From positions 1 to 48,135 of the forward strand of contig CAISIK010000115.1 of the NCBI GenBank assembly GCA_903885375.1: 48,135 nt of DNA, written 5' to 3'. A program made the position numbers and the translations under genes. The stretch comes from an uncultured Pseudomonadota bacterium (GTDB lineage: Bacteria > Myxococcota_A > UBA796 > SXON01). Within the stretch, counting starts at the first letter, position 1, and the number at the start of each line of letters is the position of its first letter. This document shows positions 25,428-33,595 of the stretch, one piece after another. Under the pieces are notes generated by a model. That model saw nothing but the letters and a program-made list of their open reading frames with translations, was not told where the DNA came from and ran no database searches.

Positions 25428-28179
25428 GGGTCGCCTCCACGACGTGCCGCAGGTTGCGGGTGATGCGTTCCAGGAAGCTGAAGTGTTTGACGTTGTGGAG
25501 CAACCAGTACAGGTTCAGGCGGTTGACCATGAGCTCGACCGCGGTGTTGTGGACGAACGCGCGCCACTCGGCGTCGGTGATGGCGCCGGTCAGAAGGGGC
25601 TGCCCGAGGCCGGCCAGCTCGTCGCGGAAGCGGTCGATCCACGCCAGGATCGTGTCGGCGTTCGCCTGAGGCGGCAAGGCGTAGATCAGGAATTCCAGCG
25701 CGTCGTGCAGGGGGGACTGGAGAGTCGCCAGCTCCCAGTCGTACACCACCAGGCGGTGTCCCTCCGGCGTCGGGCGCAACGCCAGGTTGCGGGGGTTGAA
25801 GTCGTTGTGGGACAGCGCTCGGCGCGCCTGCCCCAGCGCTTCCATCCTCGGCTCGATGTCGGCCACGAACGCGCGCAGCGCGCGCATCCACGCACCTGAA
25901 AATACGCCCGGGGCGCGGCGCTCCTGGTACTCGAGCATCGCCGCGAACAGGGGAGCCGCCGACCCGAATTCGCCTGGCTCCTTCCGAACGATCAGCCCGG
26001 GACACAGCTCCGGCTCATCGCCCATCGTGGCCGCCGCCATCGCCGCGAGGTCGCGCAGGACGACCCGAATGTGCGCGTCGGCCCACGCTTCGGGGTGATT
26101 GACGGTGTCGAGGTGGGCGCAGTCGCTGAGGTCTTCGAGCAGCACCGCGAACAGCTCCCGCTCGCCGTCGATGCGAGTGCCCCACACCTCCGGCAGGAAT
26201 CGTCGCAGGGTGTCGGGCGCATGCCGGTACACCTCGATCTCGCGACGATCGCTGCCGGAGAAGCCAAACACGGCAACGTTCTGGTCGAACAAGCCGGGGA
26301 GCTGGTCGTCACCCGTGAGCCGCACGATGCCGGCGGCGAGCCGGCTGACGTCCTGGTGCGGGGATTTGAGCTTGAGCACGGCGCCCGTTCGCGCCGGCTC
26401 CGCGCCCTGCGCCAACTCCACGTTGTAGCGGAACAAGCCAAACACGCCGCCCACACGCTCGCTCACCAGCTGGTTCACGATGCCGGCGTTGTGGTCGAGC
26501 GGCACCTCGGTGGCCGCGCGCAGCTCCGCGCCCGATTCCCGCTTTCGATCGGCGACGGAGCTCAGGAACTTCACGTCGAGCTCGCTGCGGGTGAGCCGCC
26601 GCGTCGCCCAGTTGCGACCAAGCCGTTCGTGGGCCGCGACGAACTCGTTGCTGAGGATGGCGCACAACGTGGACAAATCCAGCGCGAGGCAGGCTGCCGC
26701 GATGATCTCCGCGAATTTGTACAGCTGGCCCTGCCCGGCGCACCCCATGATCTGCAGGCAGTCGTGTTGCGTGGGGAGCCGAGTGCCCCCCCCCACGGTG
26801 CCGATGACCAGCGAGGGTAACAGCAGCGAAATCTGGATGCCCCCCCGCTCGGGGAACAACTTGAGAATCCCCAACGACGACTCATGAACCGACGCGATGT
26901 CCTGCCCGGTAGCAGTGAACACGCCCGCGATGACATTCGCGCAGTTGGCGTTGTGCCCCATCATGCCGATCTGCATGGCGCCTACTTCGGAGGCCTGAAA
27001 GTGTCGCGCGAGGTTGATCGCGTCCACGTGCAGCACATCGCGAAGCACCTCGTCCGAGACCCAGGCCTCGGCCACGACGCCCACGCCCCGACCCAACAGC
27101 ACGTTCTGAAAACTCACCTTCTTGTCGCCCGACATGTTGCCTTCGATCATGAAGGACTCCACACCGATGTACGGGTCGCCCGCGATCTGGGCGCGTATCC
27201 ACTCGCAGGCAAACGCCGTGCAGGACGTCGTCATGTTCTGGCCCGACGCATCTCCGGTTTCATAGATGAATTGCACGTGGCAGGTGCGGCCAAACACGTA
27301 GGTCTGGAGGTCCACGAGCTTGGCGACCGAGGACACGCTGGTGGCCCGTGCGCGAATCTCCGGAACATGGGCCAACAACCAGCGCTCCAGGTTGATGGCC
27401 CCATGAATGTCCCGGCAACAAAATACGGGCGCGCGTACCATGCGTTGGCGGCGAACGTGCACCGTCACCCCACCGCAGCGGTTGAGCGCCATCGCGCCGC
27501 GGTTGAGCGACGCCACGAGCGCGCCCTCCGTCGTGGCCATCGGGATGGCCACGTGCCCCTTGGCATAGAGCCCGTTCACGAGGATGGGCCCCGCGATCCC
27601 CAGCGGAACCTGAACCGCGCCGACAAAGTTTTCCACGTTTCCCGCGAGGGATTCGATGCGGAATGCGTGTTCATCGATGTTGAGCAGCGCGCTCCCGGTC
27701 GTTTTGCGGAGCCACTCGAGGCGGGTGTCTACCGCGGCCTGGGTGTAATGTTTGGCGGGCTCGATGCGCGGAAGCCGGGTGCGATCGACGGTGGGATCGA
27801 TGGCCAACGCGTCCTCTCGGGTGGTGGCCCCGAGCATGCGATGGAACGCGTGCAGTCGTGCTTTGTCGCCGACAAAGATGGTGAGCGACCACGAGCCGGA
27901 GAGTTCGGCGTGGCGCACCCGCGCGATGCGGAGCTGCTCGACGAAGCGCTGGTCTTCGATGCGCCCCAGGAACATCGTCTCGATCATCGTGGACTCCACC
28001 GCGGAGAAGTCTTCGGTGGTGATGATCGAGAAGCCGTCGTCGTGGATGTCGGAGATGTGGCCGGCGAAGATGCGCTCTTCCACGACAAAAAGCACCGGCG
28101 GCCGCCGATCTTCGTGGAAGTACACCCGGGTGCGGGCCTGGCCAGCTTCGCTGGAGGGGCCGTTCACAGGATCGCTCAC
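25411..28179 (-). CDS. Fusion: PilZ-like segment, class I-like HMG-CoA reductase, APH-type kinase
   Basis: 922-residue protein with three parts. Residues 15-110 resemble a PilZ domain (GHISDIHDDGFSI). Residues 170-525 are an HMG-CoA reductase with every catalytic residue of class I enzymes: ATTEGALVASLNRG (Glu218), GDASGQNM, SGDKKVSFQN (Lys353), TGQDIAS (Asp427) and AAHERLGRN (His517). Residues 575-905 are an aminoglycoside/choline phosphotransferase-type kinase, with Lys603 (VLKLKS), the Brenner motif HNDFNPRN (Asp793) and the metal-binding Asp814 (VVYDWE). The GTG overlaps the stop of the START-like gene. The reductase should make mevalonate, or a related alcohol, from an acyl-CoA; the attached kinase may phosphorylate that product. 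I know no described protein with this architecture. Confidence 0.87.
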   Translation of the reverse strand: MSDPVNGPSSEAGQARTRVYFHEDRRPPVLFVVEERIFAGHISDIHDDGFSIITTEDFSAVESTMIETMFLGRIEDQRFVEQLRIARVRHAELSGSWSLTIFVGDKARLHAFHRMLGATTREDALAIDPTVDRTRLPRIEPAKHYTQAAVDTRLEWLRKTTGSALLNIDEHAFRIESLAGNVENFVGAVQVPLGIAGPILVNGLYAKGHVAIPMATTEGALVASLNRGAMALNRCGGVTVHVRRQRMVRAPVFCCRDIHGAINLERWLLAHVPEIRARATSVSSVAKLVDLQTYVFGRTCHVQFIYETGDASGQNMTTSCTAFACEWIRAQIAGDPYIGVESFMIEGNMSGDKKVSFQNVLLGRGVGVVAEAWVSDEVLRDVLHVDAINLARHFQASEVGAMQIGMMGHNANCANVIAGVFTATGQDIASVHESSLGILKLFPERGGIQISLLLPSLVIGTVGGGTRLPTQHDCLQIMGCAGQGQLYKFAEIIAAACLALDLSTLCAILSNEFVAAHERLGRNWATRRLTRSELDVKFLSSVADRKRESGAELRAATEVPLDHNAGIVNQLVSERVGGVFGLFRYNVELAQGAEPARTGAVLKLKSPHQDVSRLAAGIVRLTGDDQLPGLFDQNVAVFGFSGSDRREIEVYRHAPDTLRRFLPEVWGTRIDGERELFAVLLEDLSDCAHLDTVNHPEAWADAHIRVVLRDLAAMAAATMGDEPELCPGLIVRKEPGEFGSAAPLFAAMLEYQERRAPGVFSGAWMRALRAFVADIEPRMEALGQARRALSHNDFNPRNLALRPTPEGHRLVVYDWELATLQSPLHDALEFLIYALPPQANADTILAWIDRFRDELAGLGQPLLTGAITDAEWRAFVHNTAVELMVNRLNLYWLLHNVKHFSFLERITRNLRHVVEATHDVTA

Positions 28180-28769
28180 GGCGCCGCAACCGCCTCGACA
28201 CGCGCGGCGTATGCCAGGATCATCTGGGGCAGCGTCCGCGACATGGCCCACTCCTGTACGCCGGGCACCACTGTCTGGTCGTCGACCCACACCTGGTACG
28301 AGGCACGCGAGCCTCCGGTGGGCAGCGCGGTCACGTCCCAACCGCCCATCGCCTGCCCGGCGGTCTGCCAGGTGGCGCCAGTGTCCCAGGCGGCGATCGT
28401 GCCCTGCCAAGGCGCGGAATCGAGCGCGGTCCAGCAGGTGCGTACCCGTTCGCCGTCGGCCAGCCAGTCCACGCCCACCACGGTTTGCCGGCGAAAGTGG
28501 AACAGTCCACCCACGAGCGGTACGTCGATGGCCTGGTAGATCACGCCGGCCGCCAACAGCTCGGCCCGCCCCACGCCGAGCGCGGCCGGCAGCCAATCAT
28601 CCGCGATTTCCGGGCGGTGAAGCACCGCCGACCACTGCGCCGGCTCCCGGGGCGTGTCGAGCGATACCCGGGCCCCGACGCGCCCATCTACGGTCGCGGT
28701 AACGACCACGGGCGCGCGTTCGGCGGCAGGAGCGGCGAGCTTGTCGAGCCAGGCTGCGTCGCAAGTCAT
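28176..28769 (-). CDS. START/SRPBCC-like protein
   Basis: 197-residue protein with the strand-rich pattern of the START/polyketide cyclase fold: APVVVTATVDGRVGARV, then FHFRRQTVVGVDWLADG and a last amphipathic helix (TLPQMILAYAARVEAV). No signal peptide, so it is cytoplasmic. Such proteins bind hydrophobic ligands or act as cyclases. It is the first clearly coding gene of the operon, overlapping the start of the reductase-kinase fusion by four bases (GTGA). Family assignment is from pattern only. The ATG at 28769 is preferred to one nine codons upstream because the latter adds a basic, unfamily-like stretch. Confidence 0.55.
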   Translation of the reverse strand: MTCDAAWLDKLAAPAAERAPVVVTATVDGRVGARVSLDTPREPAQWSAVLHRPEIADDWLPAALGVGRAELLAAGVIYQAIDVPLVGGLFHFRRQTVVGVDWLADGERVRTCWTALDSAPWQGTIAAWDTGATWQTAGQAMGGWDVTALPTGGSRASYQVWVDDQTVVPGVQEWAMSRTLPQMILAYAARVEAVAAP

Positions 28770-28831
28770 CGGGATACGGCGGACATGGTGCGCCAACTAA
28801 CTCGCTGCGCGGGTCCGGCCGGAGCGCGTCG

Positions 28832-28966
28832 TCACCTGCTCCGCCCATCCTCCTCAAACCCGGCTTCAGCGTCCACGACCGTCTGGACGTCCGCCGGTGG
28901 CGGCGAGCGAAGCTTGACCGTCTGGCCCGACTTCGGCAGGAGGAACGCTAAGATGTTGGCGTGCAT
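28832..28966 (-). CDS. Short hypothetical protein, 44 residues
   Basis: A 44-residue frame with ordinary composition (FLLPKSGQTVKLRSPPPADV and an acidic end, DAEAGFEEDG). It is cotranscriptional in orientation with the START-like gene, 62 bases upstream of it. The text reads more like coding sequence than its GC-rich surroundings. I recognise no family. It may be a real small protein heading the operon or the tail of a lost gene. Confidence 0.3.
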   Translation of the reverse strand: MHANILAFLLPKSGQTVKLRSPPPADVQTVVDAEAGFEEDGRSR

Positions 28967-29016
28967 GGCGTGGCGCGGAGGACATGGCGCATGAACGGCA
29001 CGGCGGCAGGCTCGCT

Positions 29017-29029
29017 TCCAAAGTTTGGA
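29017..29029. promoter_or_regulatory. 13-base palindrome, possible operator
   Basis: TCCAAA-G-TTTGGA is a perfect inverted repeat in GC-rich, non-coding DNA, about 50 bases upstream of the 44-residue frame and 250 bases upstream of the START-like gene. This suits a dimeric repressor site, but nothing else supports it. Confidence 0.25.
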
Positions 29030-29224
29030 CGCGGAGCACGTGCCAATCCCCCGGTCCTCGCCGCCTCGCGGCGGCCGGGCTGCCCCATCATCCGGAGTAG
29101 GCTCCGCACAATCGTCTACGGCGCGAGTGCGGCCTCGACCACCGTCCGCAGGCGCATCCGGCACCCGCCTGGCGGACAGCCCCGCCCGGTTGGGCCCGCG
29201 CCCCTCTCCCCGTCGCCGAAGCCG

Positions 29225-29599
29225 ATGCCGACCCTCACCGCCGCCCGCGGCATCCAGATCACCCCACGCCTGCCGGACTTCGTGTTCGGCGACGAGGCGC
29301 TCCGACCCTGGTTCGGGGGCGACCTCGGCCGGACCGAGGCCTGGAACGCGCTCGGCGTGCTCGCCGGGGTGGGCGAGGCCTCGTTCATCGAAGCCGCGCG
29401 CGCCCTGATCCCGCACCTCGAGGATGCGGACACCATCGAGGAGGTCGGGGCCTTCATCCAGCAGGAGGCCGCACACGGCACCGTGCACGCGCGCTTCAAC
29501 CGGGTGCTGGCCGCCCACGGCTTCCCGGTGGAGCCCGTCCGCAGCCTGATGCAGGACCTGGCGGCCGGGGTGGAGTCGCGGCTCGGCCTCGCAGCGCTA
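29225..29599 (+). pseudogene. Truncated metal-dependent hydrolase (PF10118-like), N-terminal part only
   Basis: About 125 residues match the start of the ferritin-like 'metal-dependent hydrolase' family: PDFVFGDEALRPWFGGD, FIQQEAAHGTVHARFN and HGFPVEPV. Family members are about 270-290 residues. Homology stops at AAL, where one expects the LEHFTA segment; the frame then continues as unrelated, low-quality sequence that is antisense to the next gene. The break lies exactly at the stop codon of that minus-strand gene (29597), pointing to a deletion or recombination junction. Unlikely to be functional. Confidence 0.65.
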
Positions 29600-29899
29600 T
29601 GGAGCCGCTGTCCCTTTGCGACGGAACACCACGAAGGCCAGCACCCCGGCGACGAGCAGGAGCACGACCCCCGATCCTGCTGCAAGCACGCCGATCATCG
29701 CCGCCCCCGCCGCCAGAATGATGAGGAAAAGGCCGAACACCGCACCGTAGTAGTCGTGCGTAAGGCTCTCGCCGAAGGTGCCGATCGGGACCGCGATGAT
29801 TCCCAGCAGCGCGCCGATCGCGATCAGCGCGACGGCGCCGGCGGCCAACCCCCCGGCGCCCATCCCGACTGCGATGCGAGTGCGTTCGCCGGTGGGCAT
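29597..29899 (-). CDS. Small membrane protein, unknown function
   Basis: 100-residue protein with two or three hydrophobic segments: about residues 10-38 (GAVALIAIGALLGIIAVPIG) and 47-90 (VFGLFLIILAAGAAMIGV, then LLLVAGVLAFVVF), and a basic C-terminus. I recognise no family. The ATG at 29899 is chosen as the first Met before the membrane region; the frame is open further upstream. Its stop codon marks the point where the oppositely oriented hydrolase fragment loses homology. Confidence 0.55.
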   Translation of the reverse strand: MPTGERTRIAVGMGAGGLAAGAVALIAIGALLGIIAVPIGTFGESLTHDYYGAVFGLFLIILAAGAAMIGVLAAGSGVVLLLVAGVLAFVVFRRKGTAAP

Positions 29900-30156
29900 G
29901 TGGGCTGGTATCTCGGTGGGCTGCGCGTTCGCCGCTGGGAGAGGCGTCGCGGCTGCTTCGCGGCGGCGGGTAGGGATGAAGCGCCAGGCCCGAACGACAC
30001 CAGTGACGCCCTTTCGAGTGGGGGGGGCCTGTGGGTTCGCGATCCCCGCCAGCTGGGGAGAGGGCGCACGCCGCCCACCGGGGCGCCGCGATGTGCCCCT
30101 GCCCCGGGAACCCCCGAGGTGTGGCCCGGCACATCGCCCCGACCGACCCCTGCCGA

Positions 30157-31740
30157 TCAGACGTCGCGACCGCCCGACAGCTTCTTGAGCGCAGGCGTGG
30201 CGAGCAGCACGAGGCCGCCGAGGCTGCACGAGGTGACCACGAAGAGGAAGAAGAAGTCCGCCTGGCCGCCGAAGTGCCATGGCAGCGCGATCTCGCCCTT
30301 CTCGATCTGCTCGACCTTCGAAGCCACGATGCCGCCGCCGAGGTTGGCGATGAAGCTCGAGATGAACCAGATGCCCATCAGGAGCGACATGAACCGGGCC
30401 GGCGCCACCTTGCTCACGTACGAGAGGCCGGTGGGCGAGATGAAGAGCTCGCCGACCGTGTGCACGAAGTACATGCCGAGCACGAAGCCCATGCTGGTCT
30501 TGGCGCCCTCGGTGGCCGTGACCCCGCCCGCTACGGTCATGAGCACGTAGCCGGCGCCCACGAGCAGCAGCGCGATGCCGATCTTGGCGGGCTGCGAGGG
30601 GTTCATGTGGCGATTGCCGAGCTGCGTCCACAACCAGCCGAAGATCGGCGAGAGGATGATGACGAACGCGGCGTTGACCGACTGGAACCAGGTGGTGGGC
30701 ACCTCGAAGCCGCCGAGGTTGCGATCGGTGAAGCGGTCGGTGAACAGGTTCACCGAGGAGCCGGCCTGCTCGAACGCGATCCAGAAGACGGCGTTGAAGA
30801 GCATGAAGAGGAAGATGGAGGTGACGGGGCCGCGGTCGGCCTTCTCCTGCGAGAGCACGAACCAGATGGCGAGGCCGAGGACCACGATGGAGCCGACCAC
30901 GGTGGTGGTGGGGGTCATGATGGTGTTGATGACGCTGAGCGCGCCGAGGTGGTAGCCGGCCGCGAAGAGGGCCGAGAGCACGAGCCCGCCCACGAGGAAG
31001 AGCGGCGCCTTCGCCCGTGCCACCGCCTCGTTGGCGGCGAGGCCCACGTGGCCGAGGGTGGAAGGGCGCAGGAACAGGTAGAGCACCAGGCCGGCGATCA
31101 TGCCGGCGGCGGCGGAGCCGAAGCCCCAGTGCCAGCCCACGCGCTCGCCGAGCGTGCCGCAGGTGAAGGCGCAGATGAACGCGCCCACGTTGATGCCGGT
31201 GTAGAAGATGGAGAAGGCGCCGTCGCGACGGGGGTCGCCGTCGGGGTAGAGCTGGCCTACCATCACGCTCACGCTGGGCTTGAAGTGCCCCGTGCCGATG
31301 ACGATGAGCGCCAGGCCACCGATGAACACGCTCATGCCGAGGTCGGAGTGCTCCATCCCGCCCATGCCCGAGATGCCGAGCACGATGTGGCCGATGGAGA
31401 TGAGGATGCCGCCCACCACCATCGAGCGGTGCGTGCCGATGAGCTTGTCGGCGATGATTCCGCCGAAGAGCGGGAGCAGGTAGGCGAGGCCGGTGTACCA
31501 GCCATAGAGCGTGCTGCCCTCGGCGTCGGTCCAGCCGCGGCCGGGGTTGAAGCCCGCCGCCTTGCCGTCGGGCAGGGCCACCATGCCGGTGAGCGGCGTG
31601 GTCAGGTAGAGCACCAGGAGGCCGCGCATGCCGTAGTACGAGAAGCGCTCCCACATCTCCACGAGGAAGAGGAGGAAGAGGCCGCGCGGGTGGCCGAAGA
31701 GCGTGGCTTCGGGCCGAGCGGGGGTGGCGTGGGTCTGCAC
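30157..31740 (-). CDS. POT/PTR-family proton-dependent oligopeptide transporter
   Basis: 527-residue major-facilitator transporter of the POT family, which imports di- and tripeptides with protons. The proton-coupling motif is FLVEMWERFSYYGMRGLL near the N-terminus. GHFKPSVSVMVGQLY and FSIFYTGINVGAF match the PTR2 signatures, and about 14 membrane helices are visible. The GTG at 31740 is chosen because the family N-terminus (FGHPRGLFLLF) follows closely and a GGAG lies about ten bases upstream. Together with the cyanophycinase and dipeptidase it fits a peptide-using lifestyle. No key residue seems missing. Confidence 0.93.
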   Translation of the reverse strand: MQTHATPARPEATLFGHPRGLFLLFLVEMWERFSYYGMRGLLVLYLTTPLTGMVALPDGKAAGFNPGRGWTDAEGSTLYGWYTGLAYLLPLFGGIIADKLIGTHRSMVVGGILISIGHIVLGISGMGGMEHSDLGMSVFIGGLALIVIGTGHFKPSVSVMVGQLYPDGDPRRDGAFSIFYTGINVGAFICAFTCGTLGERVGWHWGFGSAAAGMIAGLVLYLFLRPSTLGHVGLAANEAVARAKAPLFLVGGLVLSALFAAGYHLGALSVINTIMTPTTTVVGSIVVLGLAIWFVLSQEKADRGPVTSIFLFMLFNAVFWIAFEQAGSSVNLFTDRFTDRNLGGFEVPTTWFQSVNAAFVIILSPIFGWLWTQLGNRHMNPSQPAKIGIALLLVGAGYVLMTVAGGVTATEGAKTSMGFVLGMYFVHTVGELFISPTGLSYVSKVAPARFMSLLMGIWFISSFIANLGGGIVASKVEQIEKGEIALPWHFGGQADFFFLFVVTSCSLGGLVLLATPALKKLSGGRDV

Positions 31741-31895
31741 GGTGGGCTCCGGGGAGGGCGGCGCGAGGGTAGCACGGTTGCCCCGCAAGCGGGCGCTTCC
31801 GTAGCCTCCTCCACCAACCCCCACGCTCCGAGGCCGGGTTCCGATCCCGACGGCGCAAGGAGGTGCTACCCTGTTCCCCAATCTCCGGACCTGGC

Positions 31896-33461
31896 ATGAA
31901 CCCACCCATCAGCCGCCTCGTCACCAAGGTCAACGGCCGCCCGGCGCGCATCGGCATCGTGTCGATGTACGACGTCGAGAACAACGCCGTGCGCATCCTC
32001 GCAGGCACGCTGCGCCAGGGCGGCCACCACGTGGCGGAGATCTACTTCAAGGACTGGATCAGCAACCACCTCGACCCGGCCACCGACGAGGAGCTGACCA
32101 ACCTCATCAAGGTGATCGCCGACGAGCACCTCGATCTCGTCTGCCTGAGCATCCGCGCGAGCGCCTACTACAACGCCGCCCGCATCCTCACCGACCACAT
32201 CCACGATGTGCTCGACATCCCCGTGCTGTGGGGCGGCATGCACCCCACGCTCGTGCCCACGGAGTGCATCCAGACGGCCGACATGGTGCTCCAGGGTGAA
32301 GGGGAGCTCGCGCTGCTCGAGCTCGCCGACCGCCTCCAGGCCGGCCGCGACATCCTCGACACCCCGAACCTCATGTTCCAGACGGCCGACGGCATCCGCA
32401 AGAACGCGCTGCGCCCGCTCGTGGAGAACCTCGATACCCTCGCATACCGCGACTACGTCACCCACGATCACAAGTACTTCGTGAACGGGCGCAAGGTCGA
32501 GAAGGGCGACCCGATGCACGGCGACCCGGTCTTCCAGATGATGGGGAGCCGCGGCTGCATCTACAAGTGCAGCTACTGCTACAACAGCACCTACAAGAAG
32601 GACATCTACCCGGGTCAGAAGTGGTTCCGCGTGCGCTCGCCCGCCAGCATGGTGGATGAGATCAAGAAGGCCCGCGAGCACTGGAACTTCAAGCGCATCC
32701 GCTTCGACGACGAGGTGTTCAACTTCCAGTACGACTGGCTGGTGGACTTCTGCGAGCGCTACCCGAAGGAGATCGGCCTGCCCTTCGAGGTGTTCATCGA
32801 GCCCAAGCTCGTGAACGAAGAGCGGATGACGATGCTCGCCGCCGCCGGGCTCAAGAACGTCTACATGGGCGTGCAGTCCTCCGAGCGCGTGACCGGCCAC
32901 CTCTACGACCGGCGCGTGAAGAACAGCACCATCAACGACATCGCCGACCTCTTCAAGAAGCTCGGCATCAAGGGCCACTTCCAGCTCATCTTCGACGACC
33001 CGGTCAGCACGGTCGAGGACAAGCAGGCGCTCTTCGAGATGATCTCGCAGTTCCCGCACCCCTTCGACCTCTACCTCTTCTCGATGACGGTGTTCCCGGG
33101 CTCGGAGCTCAACCACAAGCTCCTCGAATCGGGCCTCATCTCCGAGTACGACATCGAGGGCCTCGGCACCAAGACCTTCTACCAGCACCGGATCAACCTC
33201 GAGTATCCGCGCGCCGTGGAAGACACCTTCTGGATCGCCATGACCCAGATGCTCAGCAAGTCCTTCGTGCCGCGCCAGCTCCTGAAGCCGCTCACCAAGG
33301 TCGACTTCCTCAAGAAGCACCCCTGGCCGGTCATCCAGCTCGCCCACGCCACCAACTACGTGAAGATGGGCACCACCGCCGTGTCCATGGCGGCCAACGG
33401 CGAGATGACGAAGACGTTGATGCGGCGCTGGCTCTCCTTCGATCGGGTGATCACCACCTGA
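31896..33461 (+). CDS. B12-binding-type radical SAM protein
   Basis: 521-residue protein. Residues 15-150 have the cobalamin-binding fold layout (ARIGIVSMYDVENNAVRIL, VLWGGMHPTLVP, EGELALLEL) but lack the DxHxxG cobalamin-ligand motif. The radical SAM core begins with CIYKCSYC (Cys221, Cys225, Cys228), followed by IRFDDEVFNF and VYMGVQSSERVT. Relatives include methyltransferases and ring-forming enzymes of lipid and antibiotic synthesis; the substrate is unknown. The ATG at 31896 begins the fold. An AGGAGG at 31858-31863 lies about 33 bases upstream, closer to an alternative GTG at 31863. Confidence 0.88.
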   Translation: MNPPISRLVTKVNGRPARIGIVSMYDVENNAVRILAGTLRQGGHHVAEIYFKDWISNHLDPATDEELTNLIKVIADEHLDLVCLSIRASAYYNAARILTDHIHDVLDIPVLWGGMHPTLVPTECIQTADMVLQGEGELALLELADRLQAGRDILDTPNLMFQTADGIRKNALRPLVENLDTLAYRDYVTHDHKYFVNGRKVEKGDPMHGDPVFQMMGSRGCIYKCSYCYNSTYKKDIYPGQKWFRVRSPASMVDEIKKAREHWNFKRIRFDDEVFNFQYDWLVDFCERYPKEIGLPFEVFIEPKLVNEERMTMLAAAGLKNVYMGVQSSERVTGHLYDRRVKNSTINDIADLFKKLGIKGHFQLIFDDPVSTVEDKQALFEMISQFPHPFDLYLFSMTVFPGSELNHKLLESGLISEYDIEGLGTKTFYQHRINLEYPRAVEDTFWIAMTQMLSKSFVPRQLLKPLTKVDFLKKHPWPVIQLAHATNYVKMGTTAVSMAANGEMTKTLMRRWLSFDRVITT

Positions 33462-33553
33462 CCGATCGGGAGAAGGGGGGAACGCGGGCACCTCGGGGGG
33501 GAAGGAGGTGGCCGGCGGCTCCCGCCGCCTCGGCGCGGAAGCGGGCTGGCAAG

Positions 33554-33575
33554 GGGCCGCTTGTGGGCCGCTTGT
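33554..33575 (+). repeat. Tandem 11-base direct repeat, possible operator
   Basis: GGGCCGCTTGT occurs twice in perfect tandem (33554-33564 and 33565-33575). The copies cover the predicted -35 region and spacer of the promoter of the ATPase-protease cassette, one helical turn apart, so a regulator could bind both on one DNA face. Confidence 0.55.
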
Positions 33576-33589
33576 GACCACGCTAAGGT
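33561..33589 (+). promoter_or_regulatory. Predicted leaderless-type promoter of the ATPase-protease cassette
   Basis: TTGTGG (33561-33566), a 17-base spacer and TAAGGT (33584-33589). Transcription would start about six or seven bases later, at or next to the GTG start codon (33596), so the mRNA would be leaderless. The same -10 hexamer occurs in the helicase promoter at 42344. Confidence 0.5.
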
Positions 33590-33595
33590 GACGCG

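Larger units (their letters stand above)
28770..29224. other. Gene-poor interval upstream of the reductase-kinase operon
   Basis: 455 bases with only one weak short frame (minus strand, 28832-28966) and a 13-base palindrome at 29017-29029. A GC-rich hairpin, CCGCC-TCGC-GGCGG, occurs near 29060. No convincing promoter hexamers, RNA gene or repeat was seen. It probably contains the control region of the minus-strand operon. Confidence 0.5.

Noticed and set aside
30031..31899. Plus-strand open frame of 622 codons rich in Glu and His
   Set aside because: Antisense to the POT transporter, whose signatures are clear.
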